From the NCBI GenBank assembly GCA_028875185.1, contig JAPPFH010000102.1, positions 1 through 64,000 of the forward strand: a stretch of 64,000 bases of DNA, read 5' to 3'. Positions 41,381 through 50,378 of the stretch are shown one piece after another. Numbering within the stretch: position 1 is the first letter of the stretch; each line of letters opens with the position of its first letter. The notes below the pieces were generated by a model. The model saw only the letters and a program-made list of their open reading frames with translations. It was not told where the DNA came from and made no database searches. Both the position numbers and the translations under genes were made by a program. Source of the stretch: Chloroflexota bacterium (lineage in GTDB: Bacteria > Chloroflexota > Anaerolineae > Aggregatilineales > Phototrophicaceae).

Positions 41381-43495
41381 CTATCCCAATTCCATATCGA
41401 TGCCGAAAATTGTATTGCCGGACGCGACATAAACCAGGTTCTGCTCCGGATATGCCACCACTGCCGAGACCAGCTCCAGCTTTTCCTGATCAAATGCCTG
41501 GTAACTATCCATGAAGGTGCCAGCCACCGTCGTTTCGTATATCGCTCGCGTCCGCCGGCTGATGATAAAAAATCCCGGCGCGAATGGACTGTCGTTGAGG
41601 TAAAAGCCTTGTGTGTGAACCACGTGCGGCTCGCTGCCTTCGTTGAATCCGCTGAAGACAAAGGGTGACTCGTTGCCGCCGATGTAAGCCTTCATCACGC
41701 CGTCATCGTAGAGCACGTAAACGGTGCCCTTCTGGCTGATGGTGAAATCGACCACATTGCGCAGATTGGGGCGCGCGGACCCGGCAAAGTACTCGCGCGG
41801 CGCGCTGACGTAACTGCTCCCTGAGGGATCATAGCGCCAAATCTGCCCCGCCTCGCTGTCTAATATATATAGCTTCCGCGCCCAAATTGTCAGCGCGATC
41901 GGGCGCTCCCAATTGTTGGCGTTCAAGACGCGCTGGGCATCGCAGTTCAAGATGAATTGAGTGGAGCAGCGCACCAAGGTGCCGTTTCGGTCCAGCATCG
42001 CCAAGTCGCCCGAGTGGTCATCAAAGGCGATATCGACAATCTGACCGATGGTGTAGCCGCCCTCATGCGTCGCGCCGATCCGCATCAGCGATATCGGCTC
42101 TTGGCGCAGCGGCGCCTTGCCGTCATCCGAGAGCTTGATGCTGTACACAAGGTCGTTTTTGTCATCCAGGGCGTAAAGATCCGTGCCTTGCAAGCGCAGC
42201 CGCGAAATCACGGCGTCCTCGAAATTGGTTAGCGGGATCACTTCCCGCCGCTTAACATTGTTGATTGCGTCAATCAGCGTTTGCGCCTCGTGCCGCATCG
42301 CCGCCACCGCCGGATCGTCGCTCCGCATGACATCGCAAGCCTCGGCAACTTGCAGCGCAGCGCGCCAAGCCGATGTCACGCTGCGCCGATTGCTCGTATC
42401 CAATGAGCGCGCCAGGCTCGCCGTCTCTTGCAGCTTGCCGAGGCATTGCTCAAATTCGGTCTCGCCCAGATTGGAGACCCAAGACAAGACCACGATACTC
42501 GCGATTAGCAAGGGAATCAGCAATACCGTCAGGATCAAGGTGCCGGCAGACAATCGCCGCGTCGGCGTAATCTCCGGCAAGGGAAAAAAGCGCTGGAACA
42601 AGTCGGCAAAGAATATCAGGACGCCGGCTATGCGCCCGGCAAATTGCCCCAATCCCCACCTTAGCAGCATTCCGAAATTGCCGCGCCCAGGCAGCTTCCG
42701 CCGCGCGCCGTCCATCTCCATTTCCAATTGCTGCCGCGCCGCGCCCAGCTTCATGCTCACTTCATGCGATGATTCACCCGGCGCCGCCAGCACCGCGCTC
42801 TCATAATCCGGCGGCACCAGCTCAACCAGCATCAATTGGCTCTGTATCTTGATAGTGCGCCGCAGGCTGTGCAGCACTTTTTCAATATCATTCTCCAGCA
42901 GCACACTCGTCAATCGGTCAGTCGTTATATCAGCCAGATTCCCGTCCGAAAGCAAAAGGCGGCTGCCAGCGTTAACCCCGTAGCGCACCATCGAGATTTC
43001 CGGCTCCGGCAGCAAGCCCAGCGGCACGCTGAACAACGGCTCATCATCACTGAGATCTTCGGGGAAGGTCAAGGTCAGGCCAGCCGTCTGCAAAACCGAA
43101 ACAACCGGTCCCACGCGCGCGACATACATATCGTCTTCATGCAAGACAGCCGCAATCATGCTCGTCTCAAATTGCTGCTGCTCGCTATCCATGTGTTCCA
43201 GGTTATGCTCGTAGAGATTGCGGTTGATCAACTGGAACATGGCGCGCAGGGCAATGGTGACGCTGCCGCCAATGCTGAAATAACGCTCGGCCGCCAAGCG
43301 CGCCAACTGCTGATAAAACGTGGTCGGGGCGATCGAACCAGACGGCGCGATTAGCAGAAAGAAGGTATCGCCTTCGCGCCCCTCGGCGGCCGTCGGCGGC
43401 GCCACCTCGACCAAAGCGCCCGGCGGATTCACGTTGATGACCCGCCCGCCGACAATGTAGAGATGCCCTACCAGAGCCTCCAGTTCAAATGCCAT
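41381..43495 (-). CDS. Transmembrane protein with degenerate PP2C-like domain and outer beta-propeller
   Basis: 704 residues from ATG 43495. The N-terminal 240 residues follow the PP2C fold ('TSMIAAVLHEDDMYVARVGP', 'SRLLLSDGNLADIT'), but the metal-binding GD is replaced by GP ('VGPVVSVL'), so phosphatase activity is doubtful. A charged helix leads to one span (about 312-338, 'LILTVLLIPLLIASIVVL'). The outer part has a helical piece (345-415) and a repeat domain of NHL/propeller type ('DLYALDDKNDLVYSIKL', 'KLYILDSEAGQIWRYD'). The plan parallels the kinase-like protein at 50379. A signalling adaptor or sensor role is inferred. Confidence 0.7.
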   Translation of the reverse strand: MAFELEALVGHLYIVGGRVINVNPPGALVEVAPPTAAEGREGDTFFLLIAPSGSIAPTTFYQQLARLAAERYFSIGGSVTIALRAMFQLINRNLYEHNLEHMDSEQQQFETSMIAAVLHEDDMYVARVGPVVSVLQTAGLTLTFPEDLSDDEPLFSVPLGLLPEPEISMVRYGVNAGSRLLLSDGNLADITTDRLTSVLLENDIEKVLHSLRRTIKIQSQLMLVELVPPDYESAVLAAPGESSHEVSMKLGAARQQLEMEMDGARRKLPGRGNFGMLLRWGLGQFAGRIAGVLIFFADLFQRFFPLPEITPTRRLSAGTLILTVLLIPLLIASIVVLSWVSNLGETEFEQCLGKLQETASLARSLDTSNRRSVTSAWRAALQVAEACDVMRSDDPAVAAMRHEAQTLIDAINNVKRREVIPLTNFEDAVISRLRLQGTDLYALDDKNDLVYSIKLSDDGKAPLRQEPISLMRIGATHEGGYTIGQIVDIAFDDHSGDLAMLDRNGTLVRCSTQFILNCDAQRVLNANNWERPIALTIWARKLYILDSEAGQIWRYDPSGSSYVSAPREYFAGSARPNLRNVVDFTISQKGTVYVLYDDGVMKAYIGGNESPFVFSGFNEGSEPHVVHTQGFYLNDSPFAPGFFIISRRTRAIYETTVAGTFMDSYQAFDQEKLELVSAVVAYPEQNLVYVASGNTIFGIDMELG

Positions 43496-43674
43496 GCCCC
43501 ACCACAATGCCTTCCATCGACAATAATTCGATTGTACTAGAATGCGTAAAGCGCGCTAGCGATGCGAGCGCAGACCTGCCATCTGCCGACGCGCGCCCGT
43601 CCCCCGCTCGAATTTTGTCCTTTTGCAAATTTCGCATAGAATAAGTTAAATAATATAAGGAAAGAGAATGCCCC

Positions 43675-44763
43675 ATGGCCACCACCAGATCCACAGAGCG
43701 CGTAATGTCCGCCTCATCCGCCGGACGCGCCATCGCCGGCATCCCCGCCGATAATACTCGTTTGGATTGGGTGATGGCGCTCATCTCCTGCGCCATCGTA
43801 TTTGGCTTGTACATCGACGGCTGGGCGCATAACCATGGCCGAGTGGATGACAGCTTCTTCACGCCCTGGCACGCCCTGCTTTACGGCGCCGTCGGTCTCT
43901 CCGGTCTCGTGCTGATCCTCAATCATTTCCGCAACGTCAGCCGAGGATTCCGCTGGAGCCGGGCGCTGCCCGCTGGTTACGCCCTCTCTCTCATCGGATT
44001 CTTTGCCTTTGGCGCTGGCGGCGCCGTTGACATGCTCTGGCATGAAGCATTCGGCTTTGAAGAAGGCATTGAAGCGCTGATCAGCCCGTCTCACCTCTTC
44101 CTCGCCTTGACCGGCTTGCTCATCATGACCGGTCCCATACGCGCGCTCTGGCGGCGGGATAGCGATGGCAGCTGGGGCAGCTTGGCGCCCGCCATACTCT
44201 GTTTCATCTGCATCACCTCGGTCATCACCTTCTTTAATGCCTTCGCGCCAATCGGCGGCGACATGATCATCCTCACCGGACCGCGTCCAGCCGACCACCA
44301 GCTCCACGATGTTGCCGGGATCATCCCCTTCATCATCCAGAGCAATATCCTGCTCGGCGCCGCTTTGTTCATGTCCCGGCGCTGGCGGTTGCCTTTCGGC
44401 GCAATCACTCTGTTGTACCTGGTCAACTCACTGCTGATGACCTGGTATCGGGTTGGCGAGGCGGGCGAATTCATTTTCGCCATCAGCGCCGCGCTTGTCG
44501 GCTTGCTCGGCGACTACCTGCTCAGCGGTTCAACATCCCATGAAACAACGCGGCTGCGCCTCGCCGGTTTTCTTTTGCCCTTTGCATTCAGTCTTGGCGC
44601 GATGCTGGTGATCCATATTCTGGGCAATTCAGTTTGGGGGGGTGGCGGTCTCTGGTGGCTGATTCACATGTGGCTCGGCGTCCCGATTATGGCGGGCGCC
44701 TTCGGTTATGGCTTGAGCATGATTATGCGCCAGCCCGCCATCCCTGCCGAAAAATCGACTTAA
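43675..44763 (+). CDS. Polytopic membrane protein, putative copper-handling partner
   Basis: 362 residues, about nine membrane spans. Conserved-looking His are at membrane edges: 'GWAHNHGRVDDSFFTPWHALLY' holds three His close together, and 'DMLWHEAFG', 'SPSHLF' and 'ADHQLHD' add more, suggesting metal or haem contact. No named family was recognised. It is followed after 9 bp by a YtkA/PCuAC lipoprotein gene, so copper delivery or oxidase assembly is likely. The start is ATG 43675; the true start may be the internal ATG near 43705. Confidence 0.7.
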   Translation: MATTRSTERVMSASSAGRAIAGIPADNTRLDWVMALISCAIVFGLYIDGWAHNHGRVDDSFFTPWHALLYGAVGLSGLVLILNHFRNVSRGFRWSRALPAGYALSLIGFFAFGAGGAVDMLWHEAFGFEEGIEALISPSHLFLALTGLLIMTGPIRALWRRDSDGSWGSLAPAILCFICITSVITFFNAFAPIGGDMIILTGPRPADHQLHDVAGIIPFIIQSNILLGAALFMSRRWRLPFGAITLLYLVNSLLMTWYRVGEAGEFIFAISAALVGLLGDYLLSGSTSHETTRLRLAGFLLPFAFSLGAMLVIHILGNSVWGGGGLWWLIHMWLGVPIMAGAFGYGLSMIMRQPAIPAEKST

Positions 44764-44772
44764 CATTTTCAA

Positions 44773-45657
44773 GTGACGGCTATGACTGCTGCCCGTTTTG
44801 GGCTGCCGACCCTTCTCGTCCTCACCCTTTTGCTGGCGAGCGCCGCCTGCCGTCAGCAGCAGATTAGCGCGGCCGACATCCAGCTTGAACTGCAAGCGAG
44901 CGACACCCTGGTCGGCGAGACGACATTGCTGGTGTCGGTCAAAACTGGGGATGGCAAAGCGGTCGCGAACCCCGGGGCGCTTAAAGTCCGCGGTGATATG
45001 AGCCACGCCGGCATGGTTCCCGTCTTCGCCCAGGCGGACGAATCGACCAAGGGCGTCTTCAGCCTGCCCTTCGAATGGACGATGGCTGGCGGTTGGATCA
45101 TCGAAGCCAGCTTGACCCTGCCCAATGGAGATTCCGCCATCGAGACCTTCCGCTTCGAAATTCTTAACGAGGCTGGCGAGGACGCGATGCCGGACATGAA
45201 GCACGGAAATATGGACGGCGAGCCCGGCGAAGCAAGCGCCGTCTATATGCGTATCAGCAACCGCGGCGCGGCCGACCACATCATCATCTCCGCCCATAGC
45301 GCCGCCGCCGAGCGCATTGATTTTCATCGGACGATCATCGAAGACGACATCGCCCGCATGGAACAGCTCGCTTCCCTGATCATCCCCGCTGGCGGGACGC
45401 TCGAGCTGCGCCCGGGCGGCGCCCACATCATGCTCTCCGGCTTGCAAGAAGACCTGCGGCGCGAAAACAGCTTCTCGCTCCAACTCAAATTCAGCACGGG
45501 CGAGATCTACGAAATGGGAATCCACATCGCGGACATGCTCATGAGCGAATTGAATGACGCCGTTGAATTCGGCGACCTGGTCTTCAGCAATCGCTGGGCG
45601 CGCCCCGCCCGGGCCGGCAGCATGGCTCATGCCGATATGCCGATGACGTCAGAGTAA
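44773..45657 (+). CDS. Lipoprotein fusing YtkA/FixH-like and PCu(A)C copper-chaperone domains
   Basis: 294 residues from GTG 44773 (an in-frame ATG at 44782 is equally likely). A signal peptide with lipobox 'LLASAAC' gives a lipid-anchored protein. Residues 35-135 form a YtkA/FixH-like beta-sandwich ('GDMSHAGMVPVFAQ', 'WTMAGGWIIEASLTLP'); a Met/His-rich linker follows ('MPDMKHGNMDG'); residues 155-255 are a PCu(A)C domain with 'IDFHRTIIEDDIARME' and the family's 'HxM' in 'GGAHIMLSGL'. PCu(A)C proteins carry Cu(I) to the CuA site of cytochrome oxidase. The two domains are usually separate genes. Confidence 0.85.
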   Translation: MTAMTAARFGLPTLLVLTLLLASAACRQQQISAADIQLELQASDTLVGETTLLVSVKTGDGKAVANPGALKVRGDMSHAGMVPVFAQADESTKGVFSLPFEWTMAGGWIIEASLTLPNGDSAIETFRFEILNEAGEDAMPDMKHGNMDGEPGEASAVYMRISNRGAADHIIISAHSAAAERIDFHRTIIEDDIARMEQLASLIIPAGGTLELRPGGAHIMLSGLQEDLRRENSFSLQLKFSTGEIYEMGIHIADMLMSELNDAVEFGDLVFSNRWARPARAGSMAHADMPMTSE

Positions 45658-45692
45658 TTCGTATCCAATTGATTCCCCGTTTTGGGAAGGCT

Positions 45693-45803
45693 GTAGGGGC
45701 TACCCATTGGGTCGCCCGTCGGATCGCCAACATGCAGGGGCCACCCATTGGGTCTCCAGCATAACCGCGAAAGCCGTAGGGGCTACCCATCGGGTCGCCC
45801 GCC
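45693..45803. repeat. Three tandem GTAGGGGC-type palindromes
   Basis: Units at about 45693-45718, 45735-45760 and 45779-45803, each of the form GGGGCTACCCATTGGGTCGCCC, fill the gap between two convergent genes. The middle unit is decayed (CAGGGGCCACCCATTGGGTC). Confidence 0.7.
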
Positions 45804-45805
45804 TC

Positions 45806-48800
45806 TTAGCCGCCCGCAATCCACCGCACAGCCGCCCTTTCCCGCAGCCCCGCAGGCAGCAATCCCAACAGCGCCCTACCTTCCGCCGCATCCAGCGGGC
45901 GAAGCAGCAGCAGCAATGCGACATAAGCCGCGCCGCTGAACAATAGCGCCACCAGCGACTGACCCAGCGCGAACAGCGCCAAGAGCATGCCACCCAGCGC
46001 CACTAGGGGCCGCCAAAGCAAACGCAATAAGCGAATCCCTTCCAGCTTGCGGCCGATCAAGACTATGAAGGGCAAGAAAAGCACCACCTCCGACGCGATG
46101 GTCGCGAGCGCCGCCGCTTGAAAGCCATATCTCGGAATGAAGATCGCATTAGCCACGATGTTAAAAATGACGGCGGCAGCAAAGGCGCGCGTAATCATCC
46201 GCTGCATACCAAGCGCCACCAGCGCGTATTGCGTCAGACTGTTCATCCAGCCGATCGGGATGCTCCATATCATCAGGCGCAGGGCGATCGCGCCGTCGGG
46301 GATATAACGCGCGCCGCCCAAAATCAGCGTCAGCGGCTCCGCCAGCACGGTGAAGGCCAGCGCCAGTGGCAGCGTCGCCGCGAATAACAATTTCATGCCG
46401 AAGCGATAACTGCGGCTTAGCGCGGCAACATCATCCTGCGCTTGCCGCGACATCACGGGGAAGAGCGCCTGCGTAAAAAAAGACGGCACGATATTGATTG
46501 CCAGCAGCCACTTGTAACCGGTGCTGTATTGCGCCACCGTCTCCGCGCCCTTCAGCGCCTGCAAGATCAATATATCGACCTGAAAAAACACCGTCGCCAA
46601 GAAGTGATTAAGCATCAGTGGCAGGCTTTCGCTCGCCATCTCGCGGATGAGCCGCATATCGGGAAGGCGCTGGCGCACGCGCCCGATGAACTTGCGCCCC
46701 GCCCAGAGCAATACCAGCAGCGTCAGCATGTTGTTGAAGATGCTGATCGCCGCCAAGCCGACAATGCCATAACCCAGCAGCAAGGCGATCACGCCGAAGA
46801 CCGCCTTGTTCATGGTCGTGATTGTCGCAATCGCCGCCGGGCGCTCCGCCTGCTCGTTGGCGTAGAACAGCGAGGTCATGCCTTTCGACAAGCTCGCCGG
46901 GAATAAGCCGATGTAGAGCAAGCCAATCGCGAGCAAGCCATCGCCGCTGATTGCTTCCGCGCCCGAACCTTGCCACAGCAGCATGACGCCGGCCAGCAAG
47001 GGCGCGCCCGCGAAGCAGAGCATCAAGCGAAAGAACGATGTGTTGTACAAGTAATGGCCCGCGCGCGCGCGCTTTTGCGACGCTTCGCGGATGAGAAAGA
47101 GATCGAGCCCGAAATTCGTGAAAATGTCGAAGGCGACGAAAAGCACGATGGCGAAGTTGTAGATGCCCACATCGACCGGCAGCAGCAGCCGGTACATCAC
47201 AATCGCGAAAGCCAGGTCGATGCCGCGGTTGAACAGGTTGAGGATAATCGGCGCGGCGCTGTTGCGCGCCACCCTCGCGACACCGGTAGACGCCTCTGTA
47301 TTCAAGCCGATAGTCGCGCGCCAGAACCAGGCGCCAATCAAAAACAGAATGACCGCCACGCTGATAGACGAGACGAACATGCCCAGCTGCATGCTCGCCG
47401 GGCTGTAAACCAGCCGCACGGTCCAATCCCCGGCCGGCAATTCAACCCCCTGCAAGTTCGCCAGCACCAGCCGCACCGCCAGCCCGAATTCGGCATCTTC
47501 GCCGCCGCCGAAGGGACGGGCGAATGCGCGCCAGCCTGGCATATAGCTCTCGCTGACGACCAGCCAACTGTCGTTGGCAACGCGGACATCGATGAATTTC
47601 TCCCGTCCGCTGTCTCGGCTGATCGCCGCCGGCGCGTAACGCGGCACATTTAAGCCGCCGCCCAATATTTCGAGCTCGGCGAAGCGGAAACCGCCCCCCG
47701 CCTCCGCCAGCCAGCGCGCGTCCCAATCGGCTTTGTCGATGGTGAAGGCGCGCGGCATCACCGATTGGTTCTCCCAAATCGCCACTTCCTGCCGATAAAC
47801 ATCCTCCCAGCCGGGCAGATACATCTCAAAATCGGGCGCCGTCAGCACATAACGTACATTGAGCAGGCTCAACAAGTCGGTTTGCAAGACGCGTTGATAA
47901 CCGGCCGGGCTGCGCCCTTCATCGGTATACAGCGGCGCAATCTGATTATGCGCCAAAAGATGCTGCGGCTGCAGCGCTCGCATCGCCGCCACATATCTGG
48001 CCGGAATGATGCTGTCGTATCCGCGTATATCATCCAAGCCATAACGCATGCCCGTATTCGGATGCAGTATCCGCCCGTCTTCTGGCCGCTCCAGGCTGGT
48101 AACGCGGAAGCGCCCCGCCTGCCCTTGGAGATACTCGATCGCGGGCGGCGTGAATTCCAGCAACAGCGGATCGCTCGCCGGATTGAAACCATAAGACGCG
48201 GCCAGCAAATCAATCGCAGCCGCCAGCAGCGCCAATGCCGCCGAAAGCTTTGAGCGGCGCCAGCCCGCCCAAAGAAACACTAAGCCGCTAACAGCCAGCA
48301 GCGCGCCCAGCGTCAGCAGCTGCGGCTTCTGATAACTGAAGAACATTCGCCCGTCAGCGAAAGCGACCTCCGCCCCGGCCAATTCCGAAACTAGACGATC
48401 GAGCATCGGCTCGAAGCGCGCGAAATCGGCCTGGATCGCCGCCACTCCAAGAAGCAGTGCCAAGCCCGCCATCAGCGCGACCAGTCCCAAGAGCAATGCC
48501 GATCGGCTGCGTCGGCGTCCATCGCACAGGATATGCAGCCCGATGCCCGCCAGCGCCGCAAGCGCCAGTGTTAAGGCGAAGACCCAACGAAAAGGCGAAT
48601 TCAGCTGATTCATCCCCGGCAAGCTATAAAACAGCGCATAGCTCGGCGCGCCAAACATGAACGACAGCGCCAGCAATGCGAGCCCGCCGAACAAAATGAG
48701 AAGTGGCGCCAGCTCCCGCCGCCACAACCCGCGCGCCAACCCATACAGCGCAAGCAAAAGCGGCAATACGCCCGCGTAAAGCGCGCCTTCCACATAATTC

Positions 48801-49891
48801 TTGATGCCCCAATAGATGAAATCTCGCGAGGCGCCCGCCGCGTCGCGCAAGTCCGTGATCAGCTCGCCACTGAATGCGTCCACATAACTGTGATGCGCTG
48901 GACTGCCATAAAAGTTCGGCAGCAGAAACTGCAGGAAATCGCGGGGAGGATGCGCGTAGGCGAGCACAGTCTCCAGGCTCGATCGCTCCGCCCGCCAGTT
49001 GGAAAGCGCGAATTCGTAGAGCGGAATTAGTTGCAACCCCGCCAATCCGATGCCGAGCGCTATTAGCGCCGCCAGCCAAATCGATGACGACCGCGCCCAG
49101 CGCAGCGGCGGTCCTTCACCCGCGCGCCAACGCCGCGCAAAGATCCAAATCAGCCGGCCTGCCGAGTAATAGCCAGCAATCAAAAGCGTATAGATCGTCA
49201 TTTCAATATGCCCGGCGAGGATATTGCAGCCAATTGCAATCGCGCCGATGACGACCCAGATCAGCGCCGTGCCGCGGAAGATCCACAAGCTGCGCCCACG
49301 CAGAAGATTCTCAATCATCCATAGAACCAGCGGCAGCCAAACCGCCGCCGCCACGATCATCGGGAATACAGCGCTGGCGATCATAAAGCCCGAAAGCTGA
49401 TACACGATGCCCGCCAGCCCCGCCCCCGAGCGATTGACCCCGGTGGCGCGCAGGAAGCCGGCCATGAACGCGCCCGCCAGCCACAGATTAGCCACGATGA
49501 ACCAGCCATAAGCCGTGTGCAATGGCAAAACGTAGTAGATGATGCTTAGCGGATAAAGCGCGGAATGTTGCCCGGCGGCGAAAAACGGGATGCCAGCGAA
49601 AAGATGCGGATTCCACAGCGGGATCTCGCCCTGAGCGATCTGCGCCCGAATGAAGCTCTTCCATTGCAGATTCTGCAAAACCATATCCGAAAGCAGATGG
49701 TTATGCGGGACCGCCGGCGCCCGCACCACATCGCGATAAGCTGAATATGGCAAATGCTGGTAAAGGTTCTCGCTAGGAAGCAGCGACCGACCGCCCAAAG
49801 TCTGCTGATGAAACATCACCAGCGGCGCGATCAGCAGCAACAATATCAAAGCAAGGTCTGGCGCGGCCCCGCGGCGCAACGGTATCGGCAT
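45806..49891 (-). CDS. YfhO-type membrane protein fused to a polysaccharide flippase
   Basis: 1361 residues in one frame. Residues 1-850 match the YfhO family: many spans, a start region 'SENLYQHLPYSAYRDVV', the 'NPHLFAGIPFFAAGQHSALYP' loop, 'GAYGWF'-like segments, a soluble domain ('LLNVRYVLTAPDFEMYLPGW', 'YMPGWRAF'). From about 865 a second module with 12-14 spans has flippase (Wzx/MurJ-like) character: 'NLFNRGIDLAFAIVMYRLLL', 'FDIFTNFGLDLFLIREASQK', 'GYGIVGLAAISIFNNML'. YfhO links to sugar decoration of lipoteichoic acids; flippases move lipid-linked sugars. A fused pair would couple flipping to extracellular glycosylation. Confidence 0.85.
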   Translation of the reverse strand: MPIPLRRGAAPDLALILLLLIAPLVMFHQQTLGGRSLLPSENLYQHLPYSAYRDVVRAPAVPHNHLLSDMVLQNLQWKSFIRAQIAQGEIPLWNPHLFAGIPFFAAGQHSALYPLSIIYYVLPLHTAYGWFIVANLWLAGAFMAGFLRATGVNRSGAGLAGIVYQLSGFMIASAVFPMIVAAAVWLPLVLWMIENLLRGRSLWIFRGTALIWVVIGAIAIGCNILAGHIEMTIYTLLIAGYYSAGRLIWIFARRWRAGEGPPLRWARSSSIWLAALIALGIGLAGLQLIPLYEFALSNWRAERSSLETVLAYAHPPRDFLQFLLPNFYGSPAHHSYVDAFSGELITDLRDAAGASRDFIYWGIKNYVEGALYAGVLPLLLALYGLARGLWRRELAPLLILFGGLALLALSFMFGAPSYALFYSLPGMNQLNSPFRWVFALTLALAALAGIGLHILCDGRRRSRSALLLGLVALMAGLALLLGVAAIQADFARFEPMLDRLVSELAGAEVAFADGRMFFSYQKPQLLTLGALLAVSGLVFLWAGWRRSKLSAALALLAAAIDLLAASYGFNPASDPLLLEFTPPAIEYLQGQAGRFRVTSLERPEDGRILHPNTGMRYGLDDIRGYDSIIPARYVAAMRALQPQHLLAHNQIAPLYTDEGRSPAGYQRVLQTDLLSLLNVRYVLTAPDFEMYLPGWEDVYRQEVAIWENQSVMPRAFTIDKADWDARWLAEAGGGFRFAELEILGGGLNVPRYAPAAISRDSGREKFIDVRVANDSWLVVSESYMPGWRAFARPFGGGEDAEFGLAVRLVLANLQGVELPAGDWTVRLVYSPASMQLGMFVSSISVAVILFLIGAWFWRATIGLNTEASTGVARVARNSAAPIILNLFNRGIDLAFAIVMYRLLLPVDVGIYNFAIVLFVAFDIFTNFGLDLFLIREASQKRARAGHYLYNTSFFRLMLCFAGAPLLAGVMLLWQGSGAEAISGDGLLAIGLLYIGLFPASLSKGMTSLFYANEQAERPAAIATITTMNKAVFGVIALLLGYGIVGLAAISIFNNMLTLLVLLWAGRKFIGRVRQRLPDMRLIREMASESLPLMLNHFLATVFFQVDILILQALKGAETVAQYSTGYKWLLAINIVPSFFTQALFPVMSRQAQDDVAALSRSYRFGMKLLFAATLPLALAFTVLAEPLTLILGGARYIPDGAIALRLMIWSIPIGWMNSLTQYALVALGMQRMITRAFAAAVIFNIVANAIFIPRYGFQAAALATIASEVVLFLPFIVLIGRKLEGIRLLRLLWRPLVALGGMLLALFALGQSLVALLFSGAAYVALLLLLRPLDAAEGRALLGLLPAGLRERAAVRWIAGG

Positions 49892-49994
49892 TTTAATTTA
49901 GCGACTCTCGCAACGGCGCGACGGCGCTCCTCTTGTAGATGCTTTTGTTATACACAGACGGCGTTATTTTGCCTAGTCGAGCGGACGCCATCGC

Positions 49995-50047
49995 TTTATC
50001 CCAAGTCTTTCCGCCTTTATCCCAAGAATTCTGCGATATATCCCTTG
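49995..50047. promoter_or_regulatory. Three 21-bp iterons (TTTATCCCAAG)
   Basis: TTTATCCCAAG at 49995-50005 and 50016-50026 and the variant TATATCCCTTG at 50037-50047 are spaced exactly 21 bp apart, two helical turns, so a regulator would bind one DNA face. They lie about 105 bp upstream of the YfhO-flippase start and 330 bp upstream of the kinase-like gene, which diverge here. The rest of the 490-bp gap has only the hairpin at 50199. Confidence 0.5.
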
Positions 50048-50198
50048 CGCCCCCATCGTATCGGTCTACACTTAGCTATAAGTCTAGTCCGCACCTTATC
50101 GATATGGGCGAATCTTCGCGTGAAAACATGAAGAACGACTCAATATGCATGCGAAGCGCGCCCTAAGCGAACAAATGCGGACATGGCGGCTCTCCGCC

Positions 50199-50236
50199 TC
50201 CCGACGGTTGCTGTCTACGCGGCCTGACGCGTCGGG
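50199..50236. repeat. Hairpin with nested TGTCTACGCG core
   Basis: CCCGACG...CGTCGGG encloses CTGTCTACGCGGCCTGACG. The preceding 'GCGCGCCCTAAGCGAACAA' resembles 40781-40799. Confidence 0.5.
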
Positions 50237-50378
50237 AAAGGGGCGGTGGACGATGTTAACAGAGCGCCAGCGGGCGGTATCGAAAACCAGTTAGAAATAA
50301 TCATGTGGCCACTTGAGGAGCAGACTCATTACAGCGCAACCGGTAGTATCCACGCAATACCGCTTGAGAGAAACGATC

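Noticed and set aside
44629-45630. 333-codon leftward frame opposite the copper chaperone gene
   Set aside because: Antisense shadow; the plus-strand lipobox, YtkA and PCu(A)C motifs identify the true gene.
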